A stretch of 64,000 nt of DNA from Rhizobium tropici CIAT 899 (GTDB lineage: Bacteria; Pseudomonadota; Alphaproteobacteria; Rhizobiales; Rhizobiaceae), in contig NC_020059.1 of the NCBI RefSeq assembly GCF_000330885.1, positions 919,001 to 983,000 of the forward strand, given 5' to 3'. Position 1 is the stretch's first letter; each line of letters begins with the position of its first letter. This document shows positions 44,119 to 53,313 of this stretch, in pieces. Both the position numbers and the translations under genes were made by a program. The notes below the pieces were generated by a model. The model saw nothing but the letters and a program-made list of their open reading frames with translations, was not told where the DNA came from and made no database searches.

Positions 44119-47031
44119 TCAGGCGCGCTTCGTCAGCGGAAAGCGTTCCTTCAGCAGGCGTATAACCGAATCCGAACCCATCGGCGGACCGAAGATGAAG
44201 CTCTGCCCGTAGCTGCAGCCGATCTTGGCGAGCTCCAGCGCATCCTCCTCCGATTCGATGCCTTCAGCGACCACGCGCATGTTGAGTTCACGCGCCATGG
44301 AGATGACCGAACGCAACAGAACCGCCTTCTTGTCGCTATCGTCGCGGACCATCGCCTTGTCGAGCTTGATCGTATCGAAGGGGAAACGGGTTAGGTAGGC
44401 GAGCGAGGAATAACCGGTGCCGAAGTCGTCGAGCGCCAGGCCGATGCCGGCATCCCGCAGCTTGTCGAGCACGAGCCGTGCCTGTTCCGGATTTTCCATC
44501 ACCTGCGATTCCGTCAGCTCCAGCTTGATCCGGTGCGGATCGCAATGGGTTTTGGCGAGCAGTGCACGGATATCGTCGTAAAGCTCGTTGTTGAGCAGCT
44601 GAACGCTGGAAAGGTTGATGGAGACGAACAGCGGCAGGTCGCCGGTCTGTCGCTGCCATGCCATCAGGTCATTCGTTGCCTGCTCGAGCGCAAACATGCC
44701 AAGCGGGCCTATGATATCGGAAGCCTCGGCGATCGGGATGAATTCCGATGGCGGAATATTGCCGCGCTTTGGATGCTCCCAGCGCATCAGCGCCTCGAAG
44801 CCGGCAACCTCCGCATCTTCCAGTCGAACAATCGGCTGATAGACGAGCGAGAGTTCCTTGCGTTCGACGGCGCGACGCAGGTCGGTTTCCAGCTGAAGCC
44901 GGTCCGTGCCGAAGCTGCGGAAGGCTGGCTGGAAGGGTTCGACGCGATTGCCGCCGGCGCGCTTGGCGCGGTACATGGCGAGCTCCGCATCGCTCAGCAT
45001 ACCCGTCGCGTTCTCCTGCTGATCGACCCAGGATGTCAGCCCCACAGATGCCGTCAGGATGATCTCGCGGTTGGCGAAATTGATCGGTACCATGATCGCC
45101 TTGCTGATCGCATCGGCGAAGTCGGCGACCTTTGCCGGATCGCGTTCGGAAACAAGGATAAGTCCGAACTGGTCGCCCGAAAGGCGGGCGAGCGTATCCT
45201 GCGGTTTCATCAGCCGACGAAGACGCCGTGTCAGCGCGATCAGGATATTGTCACCAGCGGCAAAGCCAAGCGTATCGTTGACCAACTTATACCGGTCGAT
45301 ATCGATAACGATGACCGTCGGCCTGAGCTGATTGCCGTCCGAGGCAAGTGTTAGAACCGCCTGCAGGCGATCGAGGAAGACCTGGCGGTTCGGCAGTCCC
45401 GTGAGATTGTCGTGCACGGCGTCGTGCAGCAGCCGCTCGATCGAATTCTTCTGCTCGGTAATGTCGACGATCGTACCGACGCAGCGAATGATCTCGCCGT
45501 TGGAGCCAAGGACCGGCCGTGCGCGGATCGACAGCCAGTGAAAATGCCCGTCTTCGGCGCGAATGCGGAATTCATGGTTCAGCCGGCCGCGCCGATGTTC
45601 CAGAAGCACGTCGAGCGTCGCGCGGAAGCGGTCGCGATCGTCCGGATGCAGCCGCGGCAGCCAGTTGCGCGCAGCGCCATGCATGGTCCCAGGCGAAAGG
45701 CCGAGCTTCATCGAGATATCGGGCGTCGTCACCACGCGGTCGCGCGCCACGTCCCAATCCCAAACGGTATCGCCCGAACCTGTGAGCGCCAGGGATTGCC
45801 GTTCCAGATCCGAGAACAGGCCCTGCTGGAATGCGCCGCCGGCAAAGGCGTGCTGCATGACGGTGAAGCCGATCAGCAGGACGATGAGAACAAGGCCGCC
45901 GCCGAGTGCCGGCTGGATGATGTCGTTGTCGAGCTTGCCCATGACCGTCATCCAGGCCCCGAACAGCCAGACGAGGATCAGTGCCCAGGCGGGCACGAGC
46001 AAGATCGCGCGGTCATAACGGCTGAAGCCGAGATAGATGATAAGCAGCAGGCCTGCCGTCGCGGTCAGCGCCAGCGACAGCCGCGCAATGCCGGCCGCAA
46101 TCGACGGATCGTAGATTGCCACACCGAAGAGCAGGGCAAGGCCGAGCACCCAGGCAAGCGTCACATAACCGAGATGGGCGTGCCAGCGATTGAGATTGAG
46201 ATAGGTGAACAGGAAGATCACCAGGCTCGACGCGAGCGCCACCTCCGCACAGGCGCGCCATATTCGCTGGTCGCTGGACGTGATGCTGATGAGCTTGCCG
46301 AGGAAGCCGAAATCGACGCAGATATAGCCGAGCACCGCCCAGGCAAGCGCCGCCGTCGCCGGCAGCATCGAGGTTCCCTTGACCACGAAAAGAATGGTCA
46401 GGAACACTGCCAGCAGGCCGGCAATGCCGAGCACGATGCCGCGATAGAGCGTGAAGGCGTTGACCGTATCCTTGTAAGCGTTCGGCTCCCAAAGATAGAG
46501 CTGCGGCAGGTTTGGTGACGAAAGTTCGGCAACGAAAGTCACGACGGCGCCGGGGTTCAACGTGATGCGGAAGACATCGGCTTCGTCGCTCGGCTGACGA
46601 TCGAGCGCGAACCCTTCGCTCGGCGTGATCGCGACGATGCGCTGCGAGCCGAGATCCGGCCAGAAGACTTTCGAATTCACCAGGCGGAAATGCGGGGCGA
46701 CGATGACGCGCTCCAGCTGCTCTTCGGACACATTAGCCAGTGCAAATACGGCCCAGTCACCCTGATGGTTCGGCGAGGAGGATCGTACCTCAATGCGGCG
46801 TCGGATGCCGTCGGCGCCTGCGGCTGTAGAGACCTGAAAGGCTTCACCCTGATTGGTATAGATCTCCGTCGTCGCCGTCAGGTCGAGAGCGGTATCGTCG
46901 CGCGAGATCTTCACAGGCTCGGCTGCGTCGGCCACTCCGGTGAGCAGCAGCAACATCACGGCTGCGAGCGTTGCGATCAGCGCGCATAGCCGCCGGGCCA
47001 TCGGCCACGTCTGCATCATTCCGGCGATCAT
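44119..47031 (-). CDS. 7TM sensor with PAS, degenerate GGDEF and EAL domains
   Basis: A 970-residue cyclic-di-GMP protein. Order: signal or first helix (about 5-35), a periplasmic sensory domain (about 40-185), about eight membrane helices (190-400), a PAS domain with its PAC motif (about 425-530), GGDEF (about 540-705) and EAL (about 715-960). The GGDEF signature reads SGDQF, so cyclase activity is doubtful. The EAL domain keeps 'GFEALMRWEHP', 'ELTESQVMEN' and 'DDFGTGYSSLAYL', so it should be a phosphodiesterase. ATG 47031 overlaps the upstream GNAT stop (ATGA), indicating coupling. Confidence 0.9.
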   Translation of the reverse strand: MIAGMMQTWPMARRLCALIATLAAVMLLLLTGVADAAEPVKISRDDTALDLTATTEIYTNQGEAFQVSTAAGADGIRRRIEVRSSSPNHQGDWAVFALANVSEEQLERVIVAPHFRLVNSKVFWPDLGSQRIVAITPSEGFALDRQPSDEADVFRITLNPGAVVTFVAELSSPNLPQLYLWEPNAYKDTVNAFTLYRGIVLGIAGLLAVFLTILFVVKGTSMLPATAALAWAVLGYICVDFGFLGKLISITSSDQRIWRACAEVALASSLVIFLFTYLNLNRWHAHLGYVTLAWVLGLALLFGVAIYDPSIAAGIARLSLALTATAGLLLIIYLGFSRYDRAILLVPAWALILVWLFGAWMTVMGKLDNDIIQPALGGGLVLIVLLIGFTVMQHAFAGGAFQQGLFSDLERQSLALTGSGDTVWDWDVARDRVVTTPDISMKLGLSPGTMHGAARNWLPRLHPDDRDRFRATLDVLLEHRRGRLNHEFRIRAEDGHFHWLSIRARPVLGSNGEIIRCVGTIVDITEQKNSIERLLHDAVHDNLTGLPNRQVFLDRLQAVLTLASDGNQLRPTVIVIDIDRYKLVNDTLGFAAGDNILIALTRRLRRLMKPQDTLARLSGDQFGLILVSERDPAKVADFADAISKAIMVPINFANREIILTASVGLTSWVDQQENATGMLSDAELAMYRAKRAGGNRVEPFQPAFRSFGTDRLQLETDLRRAVERKELSLVYQPIVRLEDAEVAGFEALMRWEHPKRGNIPPSEFIPIAEASDIIGPLGMFALEQATNDLMAWQRQTGDLPLFVSINLSSVQLLNNELYDDIRALLAKTHCDPHRIKLELTESQVMENPEQARLVLDKLRDAGIGLALDDFGTGYSSLAYLTRFPFDTIKLDKAMVRDDSDKKAVLLRSVISMARELNMRVVAEGIESEEDALELAKIGCSYGQSFIFGPPMGSDSVIRLLKERFPLTKRA

Positions 47032-47642
47032 CGCTGGTCGAAGCTTCGGTTCGGGTTGGTGTCGGATGCCAACCTTGAAAACATCACATGGTCGCGCCAC
47101 TGACCGTTGATTTTAAGATAACCGCGCAAATGACCTTCCCGTTGGAAACCGGCTTTTTGCAAAAGCCGCATGCTACGCTCGTTATCCGGAATACAGGCTG
47201 CTTCAATTCGGTGCAACTCAAGTCCGGAAAAGATATAGGGTATAACCAACTGAAGTGCGGCGAACATATGGCCCTGACCGGAGTAGCGCTCGCCCATCCA
47301 ATACCCGATCATGCAGCTCTGCGCGGCACCTCGGCGAATATAGCCGATCGTGATGCCGCCAACCAGCGTCGTGTTTTCCCGGAGAAAAATGAAGAGCGGT
47401 ATGGCCTGGCCGGAGCTGTATTCCTGCTTGCCCCGAATGATGCGGGCCCGATAGGCAGCTTCGGTCAGCTCGTCATGTCGCCAGGTAGGCTCCCAAGGTT
47501 CGAGAAACCGGCGGCTTTCAGCCCGAAGCCTGTGCCATTGGTTGAAATCGGAGTAGCGCGGCAGCCGCAGCAAATAATTGTCGTTTTCGAGTTCAACCGC
47601 GTCCGAATGACGTGAGAGAAACCGAAAGACAGATTTTTGCAT
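47028..47642 (-). CDS. GNAT N-acetyltransferase, RimJ type
   Basis: A 204-residue acetyltransferase of the ribosomal-protein (RimJ) group. 'YLLRLPRYSDFNQWHRLRAES' is the start of the fold, 'IGYWMGERYSGQGHMFAALQLVIPYIFSGLELHRIEAACIPDNERSMRLLQKAGFQREG' (about 108-168) has the acetyl-CoA loop and the end of the domain. The N-terminal ATG 47642 is chosen over 47675, which reads through a Gly-rich leader. It ends where the EAL gene starts and follows the M16 protease gene by about 50 bases, so the three may form one unit. Confidence 0.85.
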   Translation of the reverse strand: MQKSVFRFLSRHSDAVELENDNYLLRLPRYSDFNQWHRLRAESRRFLEPWEPTWRHDELTEAAYRARIIRGKQEYSSGQAIPLFIFLRENTTLVGGITIGYIRRGAAQSCMIGYWMGERYSGQGHMFAALQLVIPYIFSGLELHRIEAACIPDNERSMRLLQKAGFQREGHLRGYLKINGQWRDHVMFSRLASDTNPNRSFDQR

Positions 47643-47692
47643 GCCGCCAAGCACTCCCCCGAGAATTGCACCCATAGGCCTGCGGCGTGCCC

Positions 47693-48991
47693 TTAGCCGC
47701 TTGCGCTTCTGGAAGCAGGGACCGGCGACGACAGCGAAGTGACGATGTCCTCCATCGGCGCGAGCTGCTCCAGCGGCCCGATCGCAGAAAGCGTCGGTAC
47801 TGTATCGAAGAACAGGCGGCCGGCAAGATCCGTCAGGCGCTCGATCGTGATGCCTTCCAGGCGCTCCAGCATCTCCTGGTTCGGGATGGGGCGGCCATAA
47901 AGCATCATCTGCCTTGCGACCTGGCCGGCGCGAGCGGCCGGGCTTTCCTGACCCATCAGCAGCTGTGCGCGGATCTGAGCGCGGGCGCGCTCGATTTCCT
48001 GCTGCTGAATGTCATGGGAGGATTTATGCAGCTCGTCGACGATGACGGGCAGCAGTTCCGGCAGGTTCTCGCCGCCGGTCGCGGCATGGATGCCGAAGAT
48101 GCCCGTGTCGGAGAAGCCCCAATGGAAGGCATAGACCGAATAACAGAGGCCGCGGAATTCGCGCACTTCCTGGAAAAGGCGCGAGGACATGCCGCCGCCG
48201 AGGATGTTGGCGAGAATCTGCGAACAGTAGAAATCGCGGGTGTGATAGGCGCGGCCTTCAAAGCCGAGCAGGATCTGCGCATCCATCAGGTCGCGCGTTT
48301 CGCGAATGTTGCCTCCTATATAACGCGCTGGCTCGATAACGGGCGGAGCGGACGGTTTGGTCGGAAGGCTGGAGAAGCGCTCCTCGACCTGGCGCACGAA
48401 GCTTTCATGGTCGACAGCGCCTGCCGCCACCACGAACATGCGGTCGGTCGTATAGTTGCGGCCGAGATAATGGCGGATCTGTTCCGGCGAGAAGGAGACG
48501 ACGGTTTCCGGCGTGCCGAGAATGGCCCGTCCGAGCGTCTGACCGCGATAGGCGACCTCGGAAAACTTGTCGAAGACGACATCGTCGGGCGTGTCGTTGG
48601 CGGCATTGATTTCCTGCAGGATGACCTGTTTTTCGCGCGCCAGCTCTTCTTCGTCGAAGGCCGACTCGGTCAGGATATCGGCAAGGATATCGACGGCGAG
48701 CGGTACATGGTCCTTCAGCACGCGGGCATAATAGGACGTGGTTTCCGTCGAGGTGGCGGCGTTGACTTCGCCGCCGACATTCTCGATTTCCTCGGCGATC
48801 TGCCGGGCCGTGCGCCGCGCCGTACCCTTGAACGCCATATGCTCGAGCAGATGCGCGATACCGTGTTCTGCTTCGGTCTCGTTACGCGAACCCGACTTGA
48901 TCCAAACTCCGAGAGCCACGCTTTCGAGGTGTGGCATCGATTGGGTCGCTACTGTCAGCCCGGACGCTAGCCGGGTGCACTCCACTGTCAT
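47693..48991 (-). CDS. M16 family zinc protease (mitochondrial-processing-peptidase-like)
   Basis: A 432-residue peptidase with the inverted zinc motif HLLEH (His47-x-x-Glu50-His51), the third ligand Glu about 77 residues later in the 'EELAREKQVILQEI' area, and the C-terminal 'ARAGQVARQMMLYGRP'-like half. 'GLTVATQSMPHLESVALGVWIKSGSRNETEAEHGIAHLLEH' is the standard opening. Members act on small unfolded peptides. It lies directly after thrC (20 bases), the usual thrC-M16-GNAT order in Rhizobiales. Confidence 0.93.
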   Translation of the reverse strand: MTVECTRLASGLTVATQSMPHLESVALGVWIKSGSRNETEAEHGIAHLLEHMAFKGTARRTARQIAEEIENVGGEVNAATSTETTSYYARVLKDHVPLAVDILADILTESAFDEEELAREKQVILQEINAANDTPDDVVFDKFSEVAYRGQTLGRAILGTPETVVSFSPEQIRHYLGRNYTTDRMFVVAAGAVDHESFVRQVEERFSSLPTKPSAPPVIEPARYIGGNIRETRDLMDAQILLGFEGRAYHTRDFYCSQILANILGGGMSSRLFQEVREFRGLCYSVYAFHWGFSDTGIFGIHAATGGENLPELLPVIVDELHKSSHDIQQQEIERARAQIRAQLLMGQESPAARAGQVARQMMLYGRPIPNQEMLERLEGITIERLTDLAGRLFFDTVPTLSAIGPLEQLAPMEDIVTSLSSPVPASRSASG

Positions 48992-49011
48992 CGCCTGTCT
49001 TTCCGCGTCTG

Positions 49012-50409
49012 CTATTCGCCGGTCCGGATATGCTTGCCGATAAAGCTTTCGACGGCTTTAAGTTCCGGATCGAGAATGTCGAAACGCTCCTCCCTGGTCA
49101 TCAGACCAGCAAGCCACGTCGGAAGCGCCGGGTCAATACCGGATGCGGATTTTACTGCGGCAGGGAATTTTGCCGGGTGGGCGGTCGCCAGTGTCACCAT
49201 CGGGCTGCTGGGACGCTCGTTCTTGTTCGCAATGAAGACGCCGATCGCCGTGTGCGGATCGAGCAGATAGCCCGTATCGGCAAGGGTTTTGCGGATCGTT
49301 TCGGCCACCTGCTTCTCGCTGGCGCGGCCGGCGCGGAAGTCCTTCTTGATGAACTTCAGAGCCTCTTCGCTGACCGAAAATCCGTTCGACTGCTTCAGGC
49401 TTTCCATGGCGGCACGCACCTTGGAGGCGTCTCGGCCGTTCGCTTCGAACAGAAGCCGCTCGAAGTTGGAGGAGATCTGGATATCCATCGATGGCGAAGT
49501 CGTGGCCTTGACCGAGCGCATCTCATAGCGGCCGGTCTTCAGCATGCGTGCCAGGATATCGTTCTCGTTGGTGGCGATAACAAGCTTTTCGATCGGCAGG
49601 CCCATGCGCTTGGCGACATAACCGGCGAAAATATCACCGAAATTGCCTGTTGGTACGGTGAACGAGATTTTCCGGTCCGGACCGCCAAGGGCGACAGCTG
49701 TCGTGAAGTAGTAAACCACCTGCGCCATGATTCGCGCCCAGTTGATGGAATTGACGCCGGAAAGCTTGACCCTGTCGCGGAAGGCTGCGTCGTTGAACAT
49801 GGCTTTGACGAGGTTCTGGCAGTCGTCGAAATTGCCCTTGATGGCCAGCGCATGCACATTTGCCGCGGTCGAGGTGGTCATCTGCCGCTGCTGCACCGGC
49901 GAGACTTTCTCATGCGGGAAGAGAATGAAGATATCGGTGCGCTCGCGCCCGGCAAAGGCGTCGATCGCCGCACCGCCGGTATCACCCGAGGTCGCGCCGA
50001 CGATGGTGGCTCGCTGGCCGCGCTTCTCCAGCGCATAGTCCATCAGCCGCGCCAGCAGCTGCATGGCGACATCCTTGAAGGCGAGCGTCGTGCCATGGAA
50101 AAGCTCCATGACGAAGCTGTTCGCTCCCGTCTGGACGAGCGGCGCCACGGCCGGATGCCGGAAGGTGGCATAGGCATCATCGATCATGCCGCGAAAGACA
50201 TCGGCCGGGATTTCGCCGTTGGTGAAGGGCGAAAGGACGGCGAAGGCGACATCCTGATAGCTCTTGCCGCGGAACGCACGGATTTCCTTCTTCGTCAGGA
50301 CAGGCCATTCACGGGGAACATAAAGCCCGCCATCACGAGCGAGGCCGGCCAGGAGGGCGTCGCAGAAGCCAAGGGCAGGGGCTTCTCCCCGCGTTGAAAT
50401 GTAGTCCAC
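49012..50409 (-). CDS. thrC: threonine synthase
   Basis: PLP enzyme converting O-phosphohomoserine to threonine, 465 residues. 'MDYISTRGEAPALGFCDALLAGLARDGGLYVP' is the standard N terminus, and 'HGTTLAFKDVAMQLLARLMDYAL' (about 105-127) contains the PLP lysine in the AFKD motif. 'VPTGNFGDIFAGYVAKRMGLPI' is the phosphate-binding block. The start is ATG 50409 (rc of CAC/CAT region at 50407-50409). It feeds from thrB at 29745. The M16 protease gene follows. Confidence 0.95.
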   Translation of the reverse strand: MDYISTRGEAPALGFCDALLAGLARDGGLYVPREWPVLTKKEIRAFRGKSYQDVAFAVLSPFTNGEIPADVFRGMIDDAYATFRHPAVAPLVQTGANSFVMELFHGTTLAFKDVAMQLLARLMDYALEKRGQRATIVGATSGDTGGAAIDAFAGRERTDIFILFPHEKVSPVQQRQMTTSTAANVHALAIKGNFDDCQNLVKAMFNDAAFRDRVKLSGVNSINWARIMAQVVYYFTTAVALGGPDRKISFTVPTGNFGDIFAGYVAKRMGLPIEKLVIATNENDILARMLKTGRYEMRSVKATTSPSMDIQISSNFERLLFEANGRDASKVRAAMESLKQSNGFSVSEEALKFIKKDFRAGRASEKQVAETIRKTLADTGYLLDPHTAIGVFIANKNERPSSPMVTLATAHPAKFPAAVKSASGIDPALPTWLAGLMTREERFDILDPELKAVESFIGKHIRTGE

Positions 50410-50722
50410 GGTCTAGAATTCCTTTGGTCGCAAAATTGCCTGAGTGATCGATTGAGAGGGTAGAGGAACGAAGCGACGGCGGCCGGTCTTTTTGCGTCGG
50501 ATCAGCCGCGTGGTTTTCGCGTTTGCGCAAGGCGCGTGGGATCTGCGCCGGGCGGAGGCCGTTTGTGGCAATCTGTCGATCTCGAAAAGTGAGCCAAAAC
50601 GGTGTCTACCCAATCGATTTTTCGCTGCGTCGCTGGTATAGACCATCGCCAAGTGTCATAAAAGGCCCGTTTGACAGGCTGCGGGCCGATAATGTGAAAT
50701 ATATGGAGAGGGTGGAATAATA
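50410..50722. other. 313-bp divergent intergenic region
   Basis: It separates thrC from the lipoprotein gene and should hold both promoters. On the plus strand, TTGACA (50671-50676) with an 18-base gap to TGAAAT (50695-50700) is a plausible promoter 23 bases before the GTG. Nothing else of note is seen. Confidence 0.4.
50671..50700 (+). promoter_or_regulatory. putative sigma-70-type promoter before the lipoprotein gene
   Basis: A consensus -35 TTGACA and a fair -10 TGAAAT with an 18-base spacer lie before the GTG start at 50723. The match is good at -35 and poor at -10. Confidence 0.35.
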
Positions 50723-51343
50723 GTGTTTGGCAAGGTTTCGCGTCGTCTTTTCTCCGCTTCGCTTCTGGCATTGCTGACGGGCTGCAGCACTCTCGGCATC
50801 GGCGGCAACAGTGAAAAACAGCCGGCAACGGATGTAACGGTGGCGCCGCAAACGGGAGCCGCGACGGCTGCTCCGACTGGCGGCCAGTCTTACGTCGCGG
50901 GCAAGTGCCCGCAGGCCGTTATCCGCGACGAGGATTCCGTCTACCGCACCTACGCCAAAGGCGCCAAGGACGACCCGAACCAGCTGATCTATCAGGCTTC
51001 GCTGGCTCAGGCGACCCGCCAGTGCACCACGGACGGCACCAGCCTCGGCATTCACGTCGTGGCGCAGGGACGGCTGGTTGCTGGCCCCATGGGCAGCTCC
51101 GGCAAGGTTACCTTGCCGATCCATGTTGCCGTCATGGATAACGACAACGCGCTCTATAGCAAGACTGTTATGTATACGGCGGAAATCCCGCCGGGCGAGA
51201 CGACGGCGCAGTTCCTCTTCACCGATGACGACATCCAGGTTGCCGGCGGTTCTGGCGGCTTCACCATCGTACAGATCGGCTTCGATCAAGGCCCGCAGAA
51301 GCCCGTGAAGGGTGCGAAGCCGGCGCACAAGAAGCGTCACTAA
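50723..51343 (+). CDS. putative lipoprotein of unknown function
   Basis: A 206-residue protein with a lipoprotein signal: 'MFGKVSRRLFSASLLALLTGCST' (lipobox LTGC, Cys21). The mature part has an Ala/Pro/Gly-rich linker (about 30-55) and a beta-rich domain with 'CPQAVIRDEDSVYRTYAKGAKDDPNQLIYQASLAQATRQC' and 'VAQGRLVAGPMGSSGKVTLPIHVAVMDNDNALYSKTVMYTAEIPPGETTAQFLFTDDD' (regions given by position, about 62-185). I do not recognise the family. GGAGAGGG precedes GTG 50723. A heptamer array begins 12 bases after its stop. Confidence 0.75.
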   Translation: MFGKVSRRLFSASLLALLTGCSTLGIGGNSEKQPATDVTVAPQTGAATAAPTGGQSYVAGKCPQAVIRDEDSVYRTYAKGAKDDPNQLIYQASLAQATRQCTTDGTSLGIHVVAQGRLVAGPMGSSGKVTLPIHVAVMDNDNALYSKTVMYTAEIPPGETTAQFLFTDDDIQVAGGSGGFTIVQIGFDQGPQKPVKGAKPAHKKRH

Positions 51344-51352
51344 GGTTGGGAT

Positions 51353-51386
<34 letters not shown>

Positions 51387-51432
51387 AAGATCGCCTTGTC
51401 CTTGCTGCCGACGGCACCATAGCGGCAACATC

Positions 51433-51488
51433 TATTGCCTATTGCCTATTGCCTATTGCCTATTGCCTATTGCCTATTGCCTGTTGCC
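51433..51488 (+). repeat. tandem heptamer array, unit TATTGCC
   Basis: Seven exact copies of TATTGCC followed by one TGTTGCC variant. Read on the minus strand the unit is GGCAATA, which differs from the upstream GGCAGTA array in one base. It ends exactly at the HAD gene's stop codon (51489-51491 on the minus strand). The repeat is not a multiple of three, and a frame through it encodes only repeated YCLLPIA-type peptide. Confidence 0.85.
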
Positions 51489-52181
51489 TCACAAAACGCC
51501 GTCCCATTCGGCGAGCGCCATGACGACGCCCGGCAAGTCGGCCATGCGGCTGACGACGGTTTCGGCACCGGCGTCCGTCAGACGATCGGCATGCGAGGGA
51601 TAGGTATGCGATGCCCCGGTAAAGCCGATGACGCGCATGCCGGCGGCGCGCGCGGCCTGAACGCCGTGGACCGAATCTTCGACGACGATCGTATTGGCCG
51701 GGCTGACATTCATCTGCTTGGCGCCATGCAGGAAGATGTCCGGTTTCGGCTTCACGCGGTCGGCACCGAGGTCCTTGGCGGAAAAGATGTTCGGAGCAAA
51801 CAGCTTGATGTAGCCGACCTTCGTCAGCATCATCTCGAGACGGGCGGAGCTGGAATTAGAGCAGATGCAGCGCGGCATCGGCAGCCGCGACAACGCCTGC
51901 GGCACGCCCGGGATAGCCTGGACATCACTGGCAAGCTTCAGGTCGAGCAGCTTCTCGGATTTGTCGAGCAGCGATGCAGAGAGCGGAATGCTGGCCTCGC
52001 GCTCGACTTCGAACAGGATGTTGCGCCAGGTCATGCCGGCGAAGCGCTCGCCCATTTCCTCGGTGCTGATCGGATAGCCCGCATCGGTCAGCAGTTTCGA
52101 TTCGACCTCGGCCGCGATGATTTCCGAATCGACCAGAACGCCGTCGCAGTCGAAAATGATGAGGTCGAAACCATTGCTCAT
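51489..52181 (-). CDS. HAD-superfamily hydrolase (phosphoglycolate-phosphatase/beta-phosphoglucomutase-like)
   Basis: A 230-residue HAD subfamily I enzyme. Motif I is 'IIFDCDGVLVDSE' (Asp10 and Asp12), motif II is the Ser/Thr of 'CICSNSSSARLE', motif III is the Lys of 'RVKPKPDIFLHGA', and motif IV is 'TIVVEDSVHGVQAARAAGM' (Glu-Asp). The cap is helical. The substrate cannot be assigned. AAAGGCAG precedes ATG 52181. It is convergent with the lipoprotein gene, the heptamer arrays lying between. Confidence 0.87.
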   Translation of the reverse strand: MSNGFDLIIFDCDGVLVDSEIIAAEVESKLLTDAGYPISTEEMGERFAGMTWRNILFEVEREASIPLSASLLDKSEKLLDLKLASDVQAIPGVPQALSRLPMPRCICSNSSSARLEMMLTKVGYIKLFAPNIFSAKDLGADRVKPKPDIFLHGAKQMNVSPANTIVVEDSVHGVQAARAAGMRVIGFTGASHTYPSHADRLTDAGAETVVSRMADLPGVVMALAEWDGVL

Positions 52182-52411
52182 GAAATTACTGCCTTTGATG
52201 TGGCTGGGATCGGCACGCTCCAGGAAACCATCGGTGTTTCGGGAGGTGCTCTGAAAAACGACCGCCGGGCTTTACACGATATGTCGGCAAAGCTCAACCA
52301 ATTGGCGGGCATGGCTGCGCTGCAGTGAGCGAAAGGGTCGAAATGCGCAAAAGAGGCGACGAGGGTTTCTTGTCGCTCGACATCCGGCAGGCCCGCCTTT
52401 AAGGATCGGCC

Positions 52412-53080
52412 ATGGCCAAGGAGCGCGACGACACCATTGCCAGCCGCATCAGCCGGGTGCTTGCCGACCGCATCATCCGCGGCGAGATCGCGCCCGATGC
52501 CCGCCTGCGGCAGGATCACATCGCCGAAGAGTTCGGCACGAGCCACGTGCCCGTGCGCGAGGCGTTCCGTCGGCTGGAGGCGCAGGGGCTGGCAATCAGC
52601 CTGCCGCGCCGTGGCGTCCGTGTCGCCTCTTTCGATCTCAAGGAGGTCCGCGAGGTTGCGGAAATGCGCGCAGCCCTCGAAGGTCTTGCACTCAAGCATG
52701 CAGCCCCGCATCTGACTTCAGCTATTCTGGATGAGGCGGAACAGGCGACGCGCGATGGCGATGCCGCCGGTGACGTCCACGCCTGGGAGGAGGCCAATCG
52801 GCGCTTCCATCGCCTGATCCTGGCGCCCTGCGGCATGGTACGTCTGCTCGCGGCGATCGACGATCTGCATGCCGTGAGCGCCCGCTTTCTCTTCTCCGCC
52901 TGGCAATCCGGCTGGGAAAGGCGCACGGATCACGACCACCGCGCCATTCTGGCGGCGCTCCGTCAGGGCCGGGCCGAAGAGGCTGCCGCGATCCTGCAGA
53001 AGCATGTGCAATGGATCGGCCGCGCGCCTGTGCGCACGCCTTCGGGATCGACACGCGACGCCTTCGCAATCGTCGGCTAA
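52412..53080 (+). CDS. bioR: GntR-family biotin regulator BioR
   Basis: A 222-residue FadR-type GntR repressor. The N-terminal winged helix (MAKERDDTIASRISRVLADRIIRGEIAPDARLRQDHIAEEFGTSHVPVREAFRRLEAQGLAI, about 1-62) is followed by a helical FCD ligand domain (about 85-210) with 'EEANRRFHRLIL' and 'RTDHDHRAILAALRQGRAEEAA' carrying the Asp/His metal positions. Alphaproteobacterial BioR controls biotin genes through TTATMKATAA boxes, and two exact boxes lie right downstream of this gene. It is followed by bioY2. Confidence 0.85.
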   Translation: MAKERDDTIASRISRVLADRIIRGEIAPDARLRQDHIAEEFGTSHVPVREAFRRLEAQGLAISLPRRGVRVASFDLKEVREVAEMRAALEGLALKHAAPHLTSAILDEAEQATRDGDAAGDVHAWEEANRRFHRLILAPCGMVRLLAAIDDLHAVSARFLFSAWQSGWERRTDHDHRAILAALRQGRAEEAAAILQKHVQWIGRAPVRTPSGSTRDAFAIVG

Positions 53081-53097
53081 AAATTATAGATAATTTT
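53080..53097 (+). promoter_or_regulatory. BioR box 1 (extended 18 bp)
   Basis: AAAATTATAGATAATTTT, containing the exact BioR core TTATAGATAA (53084-53093), overlaps the bioR stop codon by its first A. It is the reverse complement of box 2, at 53314-53331, base for base. Confidence 0.8.
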
Positions 53098-53270
53098 GAG
53101 AGGCATGGTGGAGTACGTCCCTGCGAGCTGTGCTCCGTTAGGAGTTTTGTCGCCTTGCCGCTGCTGTATGTCGGTCAGCATTCAGCGGCAGCTCGCCGCG
53201 CTTTCCGGATTTATTGCCATTATTTTTCAATGGAATTTCGTGCTCGGTCAAAATATCCGTCGCTTGCCAC

Positions 53271-53299
53271 TTGCCTGATTTCGCGATCTCTCTCATAAA
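53271..53299 (+). promoter_or_regulatory. putative promoter of bioY2
   Basis: TTGCCT (53271-53276), a 17-base gap, then CATAAA (53294-53299). Transcription would start near 53306, so BioR box 2 falls just downstream and could block the polymerase. Confidence 0.45.
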
Positions 53300-53313
53300 A
53301 TAGATGAGACTAA

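Noticed and set aside
51435..52328. ORF beginning with repeated YCLLPIA peptide through the heptamer array
   Set aside because: The repeat unit is seven bases, so the frame simply cycles through it. The rest is antisense to the HAD gene.
53096..53298. Small ORFs between the BioR boxes
   Set aside because: They cover the region that holds the bioY promoter and operator, have weak starts and no conserved look.
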